Made by a program: the position numbers and the translations under genes
Part shown: one piece after another, positions 26,490 through 35,697 of the stretch
How the letters are laid out: each line of letters opens with the position of its first letter
Numbering within the stretch: position 1 is the first letter of the stretch
Assembly (NCBI RefSeq): GCF_013002705.1
Contig: NZ_JABEND010000006.1
Span: 186,001 to 250,000, forward strand
Reading direction: 5' to 3'
DNA length: 64,000 nucleotides
Origin: Nakamurella aerolata
GTDB taxonomy: Bacteria > Actinomycetota > Actinomycetes > Mycobacteriales > Nakamurellaceae
The notes under the pieces: model-generated
Told to the model about the DNA's origin: nothing
Databases searched by the model: none
What the model saw: only the letters and a program-made list of their open reading frames with translations

Positions 26490-27260
26490 TCACCACTTCA
26501 GCGCGGCGATGCTGGCCTCGACGATGCGCCGGGCCTTGATGGTCTGATCGCGGTTGGTCCAGGCGATCACCGCGTGGCCGCCCTTGCTCACCCCGTACAC
26601 CGAGCGGGCGTCCGGCCACTCGTCGGCGCCGTCCGGCAGCCGCTGGTAGCCGCCGGCCCAGCCCGCCGGCCGGTCGCCCGGGGACGACGACTTCGGCGGG
26701 ATCCGGGCGTCAACGGCGGCCACCGCGCTCGCCGGCGACGGCGTCTGGAACGGTCGGACGGTGGCCATCCAGTCGCCGTTGGTGCGGTAGAAGACGCAGA
26801 TCGGCGCCTCGCCGCCGGGCGCGGCCAGACCGGTCTTGATCACTTTGGTGGGGCCGTTGCGCTGGCCGGTCATCAGGATCAGTTCGTCGTCCGGCAGGTA
26901 CGGGCAGGTGCCGGTTTCCGACTCGGGCAGCGTCGTGCTCGGGGCCGTGGCGCTCTGGGCGGCAGTGGCGCCCTGGGCGGCGGTGGCGCTCGACCCAGCG
27001 CCCGCCACTCGCGCGGAACCAGCCGCGCCCACAGACTCAGCGCCCATAGAACCAGCCGCGCCCTCAGAACCAGCGTCCACCGTCTGGGTGATGGTGATCG
27101 GCGCGGACGTGCGGGTGACGGTACCGACGACGGTGGTGCCGGCCGCCCCGCTCGTTCCCGAATCCGACCGCGAGCCGCACCCGGACGCCAGCAGCACCAG
27201 CACGCAACCCAGCGCCGCCGACCCGACCGGCCCGCCGCGCCCGCTCAGCAACGTCTTCAC
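26490..27260 (-). CDS. Predicted lipoprotein (DUF2020-like)
   Basis: This 256-aa protein has a lipoprotein signal with lipobox ending ASGC (Cys28), then an Ala/Gly/Ser-rich, repetitive spacer (about residues 30-110, coded at 26938-27090) and a globular domain of about 140 residues beginning TGTCPYLPDDE, with CVFYR. This looks like the actinobacterial DUF2020 lipoprotein domain; function unknown. The GTG at 27260 is chosen because it gives a proper signal; a frame from 27509 is not plausible. It diverges from zur. Confidence 0.75.
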   Translation of the reverse strand: MKTLLSGRGGPVGSAALGCVLVLLASGCGSRSDSGTSGAAGTTVVGTVTRTSAPITITQTVDAGSEGAAGSMGAESVGAAGSARVAGAGSSATAAQGATAAQSATAPSTTLPESETGTCPYLPDDELILMTGQRNGPTKVIKTGLAAPGGEAPICVFYRTNGDWMATVRPFQTPSPASAVAAVDARIPPKSSSPGDRPAGWAGGYQRLPDGADEWPDARSVYGVSKGGHAVIAWTNRDQTIKARRIVEASIAALKW

Positions 27261-27375
27261 CCGCTCAGTGTCGCGTGCGCAGGGCCGGCGCACCCACCCA
27301 ACCCCTGCCGAGCTCGGCCGAACGCGACGCGGGCGGCCGTCGCAGTACCCTCGACGGCGAGGGGAAGGACGGGCC

Positions 27376-27849
27376 GTGACGACCAGACGACGCAACACCA
27401 ACCAGCGCGCGGAGATCCTGCAGGCGTTGACCGGCACCGACGAGTTCATCTCGGCGCAGGAGCTGCACGCCACGCTGCGCGCCCAGGGCTCGGGGATCGG
27501 CCTGGCCACCGTCTATCGCGCGGTGCAGGATCTGGCCGGCTCCGGCGACCTCGACACCGTCCGCAAGGGCACCGAGGTGCTGTACCGGCAGTGCGCCGAC
27601 AGCCAGCACCACCATCACCTGGTGTGCCGGATCTGCGGCAGCACCGAAGAGGTCGAGGCGCCCGGCGTCGAGCGCTGGGCCAGGGCGGTGGCCGAGGAGC
27701 ACGGCTTCACCGACATCAACCACGAGATCGAGTTGTTCGGTGTCTGCCCGCGCTGCCACGCCGAACGCTCCGGCCGGCCGGCCGACAGCGACATTCCGGA
27801 TGCCACCGCCGACCCTGCACCGCAGCGCCCGGTCGAGCCCACCCCCTGA
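27376..27849 (+). CDS. zur: Fur-family zinc uptake regulator Zur
   Basis: This 157-aa Fur-family repressor has the winged helix (SAQELHATLRAQGSGIGLATVYRAVQDL) and the metal-binding dimer domain with YRQC, HHHHLVCRICGSTEEVE, then CPRC. The CxxC pairs form the structural zinc site and the His run is part of the sensing site. The match to mycobacterial Zur (FurB) is better than to FurA, especially CGST.EV and VE.WA..VA. It would repress zinc uptake. The GTG has GGGGAAGGA upstream. No Zur box was recognised in the window. Confidence 0.88.
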   Translation: MTTRRRNTNQRAEILQALTGTDEFISAQELHATLRAQGSGIGLATVYRAVQDLAGSGDLDTVRKGTEVLYRQCADSQHHHHLVCRICGSTEEVEAPGVERWARAVAEEHGFTDINHEIELFGVCPRCHAERSGRPADSDIPDATADPAPQRPVEPTP

Positions 27850-28145
27850 ACCAGCCCGCCCCCGAAACCGCCCAGCCGCTGAACCAGCCCAGCCCCCGGA
27901 ACCGCCCAGCCCCCGGAACAGCACATAGCCGGTGCCCGACCAGGTCTCCAGCCGTGCCGAACCGGCGCCGACCCAGCCCTGAGCACCCGCGCGATCGACA
28001 CGACGGCGGACTCGTTCACCGTCCGAAACCTGCTCACCCGATCGGGTTGCCGGGGCCGGGCTCGATGGCCGCTGCGACTCGCGTGCGGTCAAACTGCCCG
28101 CGGCAAACAGTCTGTTGACCCGCATCGGTCGCCTACCCTTTCCGC

Positions 28146-30026
28146 ATGGAGTTTCCCGGTCAGGCGTCGCGACCGACCGCTGTCGGCGACCGGTCGGGTG
28201 CGCCGTCGCGGGCCGGTGCACCCGGCATCTGCGGCACGCGCGGGTGGCGCGGTACCGCTGCCAGGATGACGGTGGCCGCCGCTGCCGCCGGGGTGGCCGC
28301 GGTGGTGCCGCTGCTGGTCGCCGGGCCGGCGGCCGCGGCGCCGACCGCGGGTGTCTCGGTGATCTCGGCACCGCACGCCGAACCCCACCCGGCGGCGCCG
28401 GCCGCGGGCACCGTCACCAGTACCCAGGTCAGCATCGTCGACGACGCCGGTGTGCTCTCCCGTAGCGACGAGCGCCAGATCGAGGACGCCGCAGCGGATC
28501 TGCCGGAGGCAGTACGGCTGTACGTGGTGACGGCCAGCTATTCCGGCGACCCGAACCGCAGCATGATCGAGCAGTGGATGCGCGATCAGGGCAGCCGCGT
28601 CGGCTGGACCGGGTCCGGCTGGCAGCCCGATGCGGTTATCCTCGCCGTCGCCCCGACGGCACGCGATTCCATGGTGCAGTGCGGTTCGGCGGTGAACGCG
28701 TGCAGCTCGGCGGACGCCATCCGCGGCGCTATGTCCGCCGGGTTCAGGGCCGGCGACTTCGGCAAGGGTCTGCTCGACGGGGTCGAGATGGTCGGGCAGG
28801 CGATGCGCGGCACCGCGCCCACCTCCGACATTCCGTCCGATCCCGGCGAGAAGTCTTACACCGGTTGGCTTGTGTTCGGCGGGGCCGGAGTGGCGCTGCT
28901 GGGATACAGCGGCGCGACGCGGCTGCGGGACAGCCGCAGGACCAAGGCCGAGCAGGCGGAGCAGCAGCGCCGCAAGCAGGCCCAGGCGGCCGAGAACGGC
29001 ATCGCGGTGTCGTCGCTGCGGGCCAGGGTGAACCAGGCCCAACTGATCACCGCCGGTAACGGCGCCCAGTCGGACGCTCCGACACCGGCGCCGGACACCG
29101 CGGCCGCAGCGGGTGCAGCCACCGACTCGCAGGGCGGCGACTCGCAGGCCGCCGACTCCCGGGCCGGCGACTCGCAGGGCGGCGGCAGCAATCAGGCAGC
29201 TGGCACCAAGCTGACAGCCCCTTCGCTGCCTACCCCGGTGAGCAATGCCGAGTTGCAGGTCCGCCAAACGCTGGCGAACGACCTCACCACCGCCAACGCC
29301 GAGCTGAATGCCGTTGGCAGCGTTGATGATCCGTACGCGGCGGCCAAGGAGATCACCAAGATCCAGGCCGATGTTTCGTCGATCGAGGAGCGCATCACGG
29401 TCATCGCGCAGGGCCGCGACTGGACCGTCGCCTGGGCCCGGCTGGTCGACCGGGTTCGCAGCCGCGCCGACCGGGTGCAGGGCACGCTGCGGCGGATCGG
29501 CGAGCTCAAGGCAACGGCCAGCGCCACCGTCCCGGACGGCATCGCACTGCGCATAGACCAGCTGGAGAACCAGGTCCGCGAAGGCCAGCTCGACGCCGAC
29601 ACCGGCGTGCTGCAGTTGACGACCATCGACAAAGACCTGCGCGCCGCCCAGGCCAACGCCGACAACCAGCTCACCGCCCTGGAGGACGCCCGCAAACGCG
29701 AAGCGGAGCGGGCCAGGCAGGAGGCCGAACGGCAACGCCGGCAACAGGAATGGGACCAACGCTACGGCGGTGGCGGCTTCGGCGGTGGCGGCGGCTCCTA
29801 CGACGACGGCTATGCCCGCGGCTACCGCCGCGGCCGCAGCGGGTCCGTCGGCGCCGGCTGGCTCGGCTGGGTCATCGGCAGCTCGATGGGCAGTGGCCGC
29901 AGCCGCGGCGGCGGCTGGGGTGGTGGCGGCGGATTCGGCGGCGGTGGCGGCGGATCGTGGTCGCGCGGCGGCGGCGGCAGCTTCGGCGGCGGCGGTGGCG
30001 GCGGGGGAAGCGCCGGCAAATGGTGA
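28146..30026 (+). CDS. TPM-domain membrane protein with Gly-rich tail
   Basis: This 626-aa protein has an N-terminal hydrophobic signal/anchor (about residues 40-62), an extracytoplasmic TPM (DUF477) domain (about 98-235), a membrane span near 240-257, long charged coiled coils (about 263-310 and 360-535) and a tail very rich in Gly with Ser/Trp/Arg (about 540-626). The TPM domain gives YgcG-like proteins; related domains occur in the thylakoid protein TLP18.3, but the bacterial role is unclear. A TACCCT hexamer at 28134-28139 lies 6 nt before the ATG, suggesting a leaderless mRNA. Confidence 0.85.
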   Translation: MEFPGQASRPTAVGDRSGAPSRAGAPGICGTRGWRGTAARMTVAAAAAGVAAVVPLLVAGPAAAAPTAGVSVISAPHAEPHPAAPAAGTVTSTQVSIVDDAGVLSRSDERQIEDAAADLPEAVRLYVVTASYSGDPNRSMIEQWMRDQGSRVGWTGSGWQPDAVILAVAPTARDSMVQCGSAVNACSSADAIRGAMSAGFRAGDFGKGLLDGVEMVGQAMRGTAPTSDIPSDPGEKSYTGWLVFGGAGVALLGYSGATRLRDSRRTKAEQAEQQRRKQAQAAENGIAVSSLRARVNQAQLITAGNGAQSDAPTPAPDTAAAAGAATDSQGGDSQAADSRAGDSQGGGSNQAAGTKLTAPSLPTPVSNAELQVRQTLANDLTTANAELNAVGSVDDPYAAAKEITKIQADVSSIEERITVIAQGRDWTVAWARLVDRVRSRADRVQGTLRRIGELKATASATVPDGIALRIDQLENQVREGQLDADTGVLQLTTIDKDLRAAQANADNQLTALEDARKREAERARQEAERQRRQQEWDQRYGGGGFGGGGGSYDDGYARGYRRGRSGSVGAGWLGWVIGSSMGSGRSRGGGWGGGGGFGGGGGGSWSRGGGGSFGGGGGGGGSAGKW

Positions 30027-30056
30027 CCGGACGCGCATCGGTAACCGGGCAGACCG

Positions 30057-30566
30057 GTGGCTCAGCAGCTGGGCCAGCGGGTGGGTCCGGACGGCTATGG
30101 AAACGAATCGGCTGTGGCGCACAACATTTCGGGTGAGCCGCCCGAGCGCGCCGTGAACGCCGCCATCGGCCGGCCGGTAGCGGTGTCGGCAACCCAACAG
30201 CTGGCGGACGCGGGCGTTCGGATCTGGCTGGACGACACAGGTGTGCTGCACTGCGTCTGGCCGAGCCAACAGGAGATCACCGCGGAGCTGGCCAGGTTGG
30301 CGGTGGCCAAGGCATCCGACCTCGCCGGCGACCGGCGGCTGCCGCTGCTGGTGAGCCTCGCCGGCATTCACCGCATCGGCCGCGGTACCTACGCCGAGTG
30401 GGCCGCGCAGACCGCGGCGAACAAGATCGCCCTGCTGGGCCGCAGCCCGGTGGACCGGGTGATAGCGAACTTCGCCATCGGTCTCACCGACCTGCCGCTG
30501 CCCACCAGGTATTTCGACGACGAGGCGGCTGCCCTGCGCTGGTTACGAGAACCCGATGAGCTCTGA
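30057..30566 (+). CDS. STAS-like protein (DUF7793-type) coupled to the GGDEF-EAL gene
   Basis: This 169-aa protein contains a STAS/SpoIIAA-like fold by sequence pattern: VRIWLDDTGVLHCVW, then LLVSLAGIHRIGR, then IGL..LPLPTRYFDDEAAALRWL. Such proteins occur beside signalling enzymes in actinobacteria. No kinase site Ser of classical anti-sigma antagonists is evident. Its end overlaps the ATG of the GGDEF-EAL gene by 11 bp, a strong sign of coupled expression. The GTG start at 30057 is uncertain; a GTG at 30114 would also keep the domain. Confidence 0.7.
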   Translation: MAQQLGQRVGPDGYGNESAVAHNISGEPPERAVNAAIGRPVAVSATQQLADAGVRIWLDDTGVLHCVWPSQQEITAELARLAVAKASDLAGDRRLPLLVSLAGIHRIGRGTYAEWAAQTAANKIALLGRSPVDRVIANFAIGLTDLPLPTRYFDDEAAALRWLREPDEL

Positions 30567-32529
30567 TCAGCCCCGCCGCACCCGGAAAAAGGGCGCCGTG
30601 AAGCACGATCGGGCCGGCCGGGCCGACGTGCCGCAACCGGATGCCGAGCCGAAGATCCCGAAGCAGCCGGCGGCCAAGCGGCGAATGGTCAAGCCGCCGG
30701 CCACCGAACCACCCGACGCCGAGCGGCCGGACCAACGGCAACCCGACGCCGAGCAGCCAGCACCGCAACAGCCCGAACCCCACCAGCCCGAACCCCACCA
30801 GCCCGAAACCCACCAGCCCGAAACACCGAAACCCCGGCGCAAGCGCGCGTCGTCCGGCACATCCGCACCGTCCGGATTTGCCGGTACTGCCGGCATCCCA
30901 ACCGCCCCCGACACCCAGGGCAGCCCCGACACCGAAAGCACCGCAGGCACTTCGGGCACCGCAAGCACTTCGGGCACCGCAGACACCGAGGCCACCGATC
31001 AGCGCATGGCGCAGGTGCTGCAGCTCATCGTCGACCTGGCCACCGGGCGGCTCGATGCCAGACTGGAACCCTCGCATGCGCACGACGAGCTGGACGCGGT
31101 GATCACCGGCATCAACATGCTCGCCGAGGAACTGCAGGAGGTGTACGGCGATCTGGAGAGCCGGGTGGCCGAACGGACCCAGATGCTGCGGCAGGCCCAG
31201 TCCGAGCTGGAACGGCTGGCATTGCGAGATCCGTTGACGGGCTTGGCGAATCGTTCGCTGGTCGGCGACCGGATTGCGCAGGCGCTGGCCTGGGGCGAAC
31301 GCGGCGCCCGCTTCCCCGCGGTGCTGCTGCTCGACCTCGACGGGTTCAAGACCATCAACGACAGCCTCGGGCACACCGCGGGTGACGCGGTGTTGGTCGA
31401 GGTGGCGCGCCGGCTCAGCACGGTGGCGCGACCGATGGACACGGTAGCCCGGCTGGGTGGCGACGAATTCGCGCTGGTGATCCCCGATACCACCGCCGAG
31501 CAGGCCGAAGAGGTGGCGGCCGCCGCGCTGGAGTCGCTCAAGGAACCGCTGCTGGTGCACGGTCGATCGGTGTGGGCGCTGGCCAGCATCGGCATCAGGG
31601 TGGGCGCGGCCGGCGAGACCACCGACATGCTGCTCCGCGACGCCGATACCGCGATGTACGAAGCCAAGACCTCGGGCCGCGGCCGTGCCATGGTGTATCA
31701 GGAATCGATGCACAGCATGGTGCAGCGGCGGCTGCGGGTGGTGTCCGAGCTGGGCAGCGCCATTCGCAGCAGCGAGTTGCGCCTGGTGTACCAACCGATC
31801 GTCGACCTGGCGAGCGGCCGTACCGTTGCCGTCGAGGCGCTGGTGCGCTGGCACCATCCACACCGCGGGCTGATCATGCCGGACGACTTCATCCCGGTGG
31901 CGGAAGATTCCGGGCTGGTGGTGGATCTGGGCTACTGGGTGGCCGAGGCGGCGATCAAGCAGGTGAGCGAGTGGCAGTCGCTGCTCGACGATGACGATTT
32001 CCGGGTCTACCTGAACGTATCGCCGGTGGAGCTGCGCCGGCCGGGCCTGTCGGAGTACCTGCGGGACAACCTTGAACGGTTCGGCGTGCCGACCAACCGG
32101 CTCGCCCTTGAGATCTCGGAAACCGCGCTGATGAGCCAGGATGTCGCCGGATTGTTGGCCCTGAAGGGCATCGAGGAATTGGGCGTCAGCCTCGAGATCG
32201 ACGATTTCGGCACCGGCTATTCATCGATCGCCTATCTACGCCAGCTCCCGGTCGACACCGTGAAGGTCGACCGCTCGCTGATCACCGAGGTGACCGACGA
32301 TCCCCGGCAGCGGGTGTTCGTCGGTGCCGTGTTGCAGCTGATCCATTCGGTCGGCTGCCGGGCGGTGGTGGAGGGCGTCGAGGAGCGCGAACAGGCCGAG
32401 GTGCTGTTCGATCTGGGATGCGAACGGGCCCAGGGGTTTTACTTCGGCCGGCCGATGTCTCCCGAGGCGATGACCAGCCGGCTGGCACTGCAGGCCAGGC
32501 TCGCCAGGGGGCCGGACGGCGGACGCTGA
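30556..32529 (+). CDS. Soluble HAMP-GGDEF-EAL cyclic-di-GMP enzyme
   Basis: This 657-aa protein has a disordered, His/Gln/Pro-rich repetitive N-terminus (about residues 1-145), a HAMP-like helix pair (about 150-205; LATGRLDARLEPSHAHDELD), a GGDEF domain and an EAL domain. The cyclase site RLGGDEF is intact and the RPMD inhibitory site lies five residues before it. The EAL residues are also intact: VEALVRW, YLNVSP, LEISETAL, DDFGTGYSS, VKVDRSL, EGVEE. Both making and breaking c-di-GMP are therefore possible. No membrane segment is present, unusual for HAMP. The STAS-like protein is the likely partner. Confidence 0.92.
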   Translation: MSSDQPRRTRKKGAVKHDRAGRADVPQPDAEPKIPKQPAAKRRMVKPPATEPPDAERPDQRQPDAEQPAPQQPEPHQPEPHQPETHQPETPKPRRKRASSGTSAPSGFAGTAGIPTAPDTQGSPDTESTAGTSGTASTSGTADTEATDQRMAQVLQLIVDLATGRLDARLEPSHAHDELDAVITGINMLAEELQEVYGDLESRVAERTQMLRQAQSELERLALRDPLTGLANRSLVGDRIAQALAWGERGARFPAVLLLDLDGFKTINDSLGHTAGDAVLVEVARRLSTVARPMDTVARLGGDEFALVIPDTTAEQAEEVAAAALESLKEPLLVHGRSVWALASIGIRVGAAGETTDMLLRDADTAMYEAKTSGRGRAMVYQESMHSMVQRRLRVVSELGSAIRSSELRLVYQPIVDLASGRTVAVEALVRWHHPHRGLIMPDDFIPVAEDSGLVVDLGYWVAEAAIKQVSEWQSLLDDDDFRVYLNVSPVELRRPGLSEYLRDNLERFGVPTNRLALEISETALMSQDVAGLLALKGIEELGVSLEIDDFGTGYSSIAYLRQLPVDTVKVDRSLITEVTDDPRQRVFVGAVLQLIHSVGCRAVVEGVEEREQAEVLFDLGCERAQGFYFGRPMSPEAMTSRLALQARLARGPDGGR

Positions 32530-32578
32530 GCAGCACCCGGTTCCGGCTCCGACCCGGCGCCGGTGCAGAGCGCCGGCG

Positions 32579-33460
32579 TCAGCCGACGCTCACCGCACCG
32601 GCAGCGCGTTCGGTCACCTCCACTCGATCGCCGACGCTGAGCCGCCCGAGCCGGTCAGGGATCAGATGCCGTGCGATCCACGTCTTTCCGTCCCAGCGCC
32701 GGTACCTGGCCAGGGTGCGGATCGGTTCCTTGCCCTTCTGCAGGGTGGTCGGGTCGATGGTGGTCATTACGCAGCGGTCAACGCTCTTCACCCCGCGCAG
32801 CCGAACCTCGCCGATCTGCAGCATGGTCCAGTCGTCCTCGTCGAACGGTTCCGCACCTGACACCACGATGTTCGCCCGGAAGCGTTGCGGGAGAATGGAT
32901 CCGGTGCCGGGCGACTCGGCCTCGCCGAGTTCCAGCCGGCGCTCGGCCACCCAGTCGTCCAGTTGCCGCACCGATGCGGCGCCGATCACCGTCACCGGGT
33001 AGCCGTCCTGGAACGCCGCGTGATCGCCGGGCCGGCTGTGCTCGGGTCCGAGTTCCCGCTGCTCCGGTCGATGGCAGTGCACCAGGTGCACATCGGTGCG
33101 CTGCAACACTTCTCCGAGCCAGGCATCGGCGGCGTCGGCGACGCGCAGCGCCTGCCAGGTCGGCCTGGTGAACATTCGCACGGTGAGCGGTTCGGCCGCG
33201 GCGGCGGCGGCAAGCTCGAGGGTTTCGATGCCGGGCGCCGACAGCCGCAGCGGCACCTGGCAGTCCGGATCGGTCTGCGGGGTGTCGGCGACGATGCGCA
33301 TCAGCGTCGGCAACTCCCGCGCGGTGATCGCCTGGCCGGCGTCATCCACCACCATCCACTCCCGGTCGCCCACCAGCCCGGCGGTGCCGACCTCGGCCAC
33401 CCGCACCGGGCGGATGGCCGTGCTCTTGACCGGGTGCAGGTTCAGCGCGGTGATCTCCAT
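32579..33460 (-). CDS. MOSC-domain protein (YcbX/mARC-like)
   Basis: This 293-aa protein has the MOSC N-terminal beta-barrel (LNLHPVKSTAIRPV, GLVGDREWMVVD) and the MOSC core with FRANIVV, a Cys in DRCVMTTIDP and the loop KGKEPIRTLARYR. In YcbX and mARC the conserved Cys binds the molybdenum cofactor for N-hydroxylated compound reduction. It lacks the ferredoxin domain of E. coli YcbX, so it would need a separate electron donor. It converges with the GGDEF-EAL gene. Confidence 0.87.
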   Translation of the reverse strand: MEITALNLHPVKSTAIRPVRVAEVGTAGLVGDREWMVVDDAGQAITARELPTLMRIVADTPQTDPDCQVPLRLSAPGIETLELAAAAAAEPLTVRMFTRPTWQALRVADAADAWLGEVLQRTDVHLVHCHRPEQRELGPEHSRPGDHAAFQDGYPVTVIGAASVRQLDDWVAERRLELGEAESPGTGSILPQRFRANIVVSGAEPFDEDDWTMLQIGEVRLRGVKSVDRCVMTTIDPTTLQKGKEPIRTLARYRRWDGKTWIARHLIPDRLGRLSVGDRVEVTERAAGAVSVG

Positions 33461-33643
33461 CCGCTCAGTCTGCCGTCACCGCCCATGCGGCCGCGCCGCC
33501 GGTCCCCGAGCAGCGGCGGGGCAGCCCCGATGGTCCGGAACCGCCACCTCAGGTCCAGCGACTACCTTGGCTGGACGCCGGGCCGCCAGCAACGGCACGT
33601 GCCAGCGGCGCGGGCAACCCCGAGCATGGCCCGGGACGCGGCC

Positions 33644-33683
33644 GGGCAAACACCGCGACCGGGCAAACACCCTGGGCAAACAC
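33644..33683. repeat. Three direct repeats upstream of copD-ctaG gene 1
   Basis: GGGCAAACAC occurs at 33644-33653, 33661-33670 and 33674-33683, 45-84 bp before the GTG start at 33728. Regular placement in the promoter zone suggests a regulator site. No palindrome typical of CsoR was seen. Confidence 0.55.
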
Positions 33684-33727
33684 GCAGCGACAGCGGCCGA
33701 ACCGGGCCAAGAGAGGACGGACGTCAG

Positions 33728-35695
33728 GTGCGCGCAGGCCGATGGGTGGTACTGGCTGCGCTGACGGCCCTGGCAGTGGCGACCGGCTGGCTGTTCGTGC
33801 TGACCGGCGCCACCGACGCCTTCCGCGCGGTGGGCCTGTCGGATCCGGGGTCGGCCACCCTCGGCGCCGCGGCCGCGGTCCGGACGCTCGCCGCCGCCGG
33901 CGGCGGGATGACGCTCGGCCTGCTGTTGTATGCCGCGTTCGTGGCGGCGCCGGCAACGGCGACAACAGTGTCGGTGGACGGTTTCCGGGCGCTGGACAGC
34001 GCGCGCCGGTGGTCGGTGGGCTGGACGGTGACCGCGCTGGCGATGGTGCCGCTCACCGCGGCGACCGGATCCGGTTTGTCGCTCCGCCGGGTCGCCGACG
34101 GCGGATCGTTGGTGGTGGCGGTGCAGGCCTCCGAGCAGCCGAAGGCATGGTTACTCACCGCGCTGCTGGCGGCGGTAGTCGCTGTCGGCACCCGCATCGT
34201 GCTGGGCTGGTCGGCGTTGGTCGGACTGCTGGCGGTGGCGGCGCTGGCGCTGGTGGCGTCGGTGGTGGTCGGCAACCCCGGCGAGGGGCCGGGGCACGAT
34301 CTGGGGACGACGGCGGCGACCGTGCAGGTGCTGGCCGCCGGCTGCTGGATCGGGGTGCTGTGGGCCGCGTTCCGGCAGCTCACCGCCACCGGCCGCGCTC
34401 TCGATGCGACGCTGACGCGCCGGGTGGGTACGGTCGCGGCGGTCGCGTCCGGCGCCGCCACCGTCAGCGGGCTGGTGCTGATCGCCGTGCTGGCGCCCGG
34501 TCGTGACCCGACGGGCGCGCAGTACCGCTGGGCGGTCTGGCTCGGGCTGGGACTGGTGGTGGCGGCCGGTGTCGGCGGCTTGGCGTGGTGGCTGCGGCGA
34601 CCGGATGGCCGCTCCGAGTCGAGATCCGCTGCCGCAACACGATTCTCGGGCCGAGCGTTACTGCTGACGCAGACCGCGCTGCTGCTGGCGGCGGTGGCCG
34701 CGTCGGCGGTGGCAGCCGCCCGGCCGGCGCCGTCCAGCGTCGATCCGGGCGCCAGCATCGACGAGTTGCTGATCGGTTACGACCTACCGAAGCCTTTCTC
34801 GCTGATCACGCTGGCGACGCTCTGGCGGTTCGATCTGGTACTTGGGTCGGCCGCGATCGTTGCCGCCGGCTGGTACCTGGTGTCGGTGCGGCGGCTCCGA
34901 ACCTCGGGTCGGAGCTGGCCGGCGGGCCGGACGGCGAGCTTCCTCGCCGGCTGCGCGGTGTGGTTGCTGTCCACCAGTTCCGGTGCCTCGGCCTACGGTA
35001 GCGCCTTGTTCAGCGTGCACATGGCGGTGCACATGCTGCTCAGCATGGTCGCCCCGATTCTGCTGGTTTGCGGCCAGCCGATCCGGTTGGCCACCAGGAC
35101 TTCTCGGCCGAGCCCCGGCCCGGTGAGCGGCCCGCGCCGCTGGCTGGGTTGGCTGGCCGGCTCCCGGGTGCTGCGGTGGCTGTCGCAGCCCTTGGTGGCC
35201 GCGGCCGTCTATGTGCTGGCGCTGTACGGGCTGTACCTGACGTCGGTGCTCGATCCCTTTCTGCGGTACCACTGGGGCCACCTCGGGATGAACCTGTTCT
35301 TCCTGGCCACCGGCTACCTCTTTTACAACGCGCTGCTCGGTGTCGATCTGCTGCCCCGCCGCCCCGGTGTGCTCCCCCGGCTCGGTGCGCTGCTGCTGAT
35401 CATGCCGTTCCACACCGTCTTCGGGATCGTCGTGATGAGCTCTGACCGGTTGCTGGCGGCGGACTTCTACCGGTCGCTGGAGCTCGGCTGGCGACCGTCG
35501 GTGATGGCCGACCAACGGCTCGGCGGGGTCATCGCCTGGGTCGGCGGCCAGCTTCCGGTGCTGCTCGTCGTCGTGGTGATCTGCTGGCAGTGGTACCGCG
35601 GTCAGCGCGACGACGGGCCCGCCACCGGCGCCGGCTCGGTGCCGCTGGGGATGCTGGGTCAGGACGCGGACACCGCGCTCACCCGGCGGGCATGA
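33728..35695 (+). CDS. CopD - CtaG fusion membrane protein, copy 1
   Basis: This 655-aa polytopic protein (about 15 membrane segments) has an N-terminal CopD-like copper-transport domain (about residues 1-320) and a C-terminal caa3-type CtaG domain (about 350-640; HMAVHMLLSMVAPILLV, YHWGHLGMNLFFLATGY, MPFHTVFGIVV). CtaG delivers copper to cytochrome oxidase and CopD is linked to copper import, so the fusion should move copper across the membrane towards oxidase assembly. The GTG follows GAGAGGA at 33711-33717; frames extending to 32885 run antisense through the MOSC gene. It ends 2 bp from the convergent Cu-ATPase gene. Confidence 0.88.
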   Translation: MRAGRWVVLAALTALAVATGWLFVLTGATDAFRAVGLSDPGSATLGAAAAVRTLAAAGGGMTLGLLLYAAFVAAPATATTVSVDGFRALDSARRWSVGWTVTALAMVPLTAATGSGLSLRRVADGGSLVVAVQASEQPKAWLLTALLAAVVAVGTRIVLGWSALVGLLAVAALALVASVVVGNPGEGPGHDLGTTAATVQVLAAGCWIGVLWAAFRQLTATGRALDATLTRRVGTVAAVASGAATVSGLVLIAVLAPGRDPTGAQYRWAVWLGLGLVVAAGVGGLAWWLRRPDGRSESRSAAATRFSGRALLLTQTALLLAAVAASAVAAARPAPSSVDPGASIDELLIGYDLPKPFSLITLATLWRFDLVLGSAAIVAAGWYLVSVRRLRTSGRSWPAGRTASFLAGCAVWLLSTSSGASAYGSALFSVHMAVHMLLSMVAPILLVCGQPIRLATRTSRPSPGPVSGPRRWLGWLAGSRVLRWLSQPLVAAAVYVLALYGLYLTSVLDPFLRYHWGHLGMNLFFLATGYLFYNALLGVDLLPRRPGVLPRLGALLLIMPFHTVFGIVVMSSDRLLAADFYRSLELGWRPSVMADQRLGGVIAWVGGQLPVLLVVVVICWQWYRGQRDDGPATGAGSVPLGMLGQDADTALTRRA

Positions 35696-35697
35696 CG

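Noticed and set aside
32885-35695. 936-aa CopD-CtaG protein starting at 32885
   Set aside because: The extra 281 residues are antisense to the MOSC gene; the GTG at 33728 has a good ribosome site.
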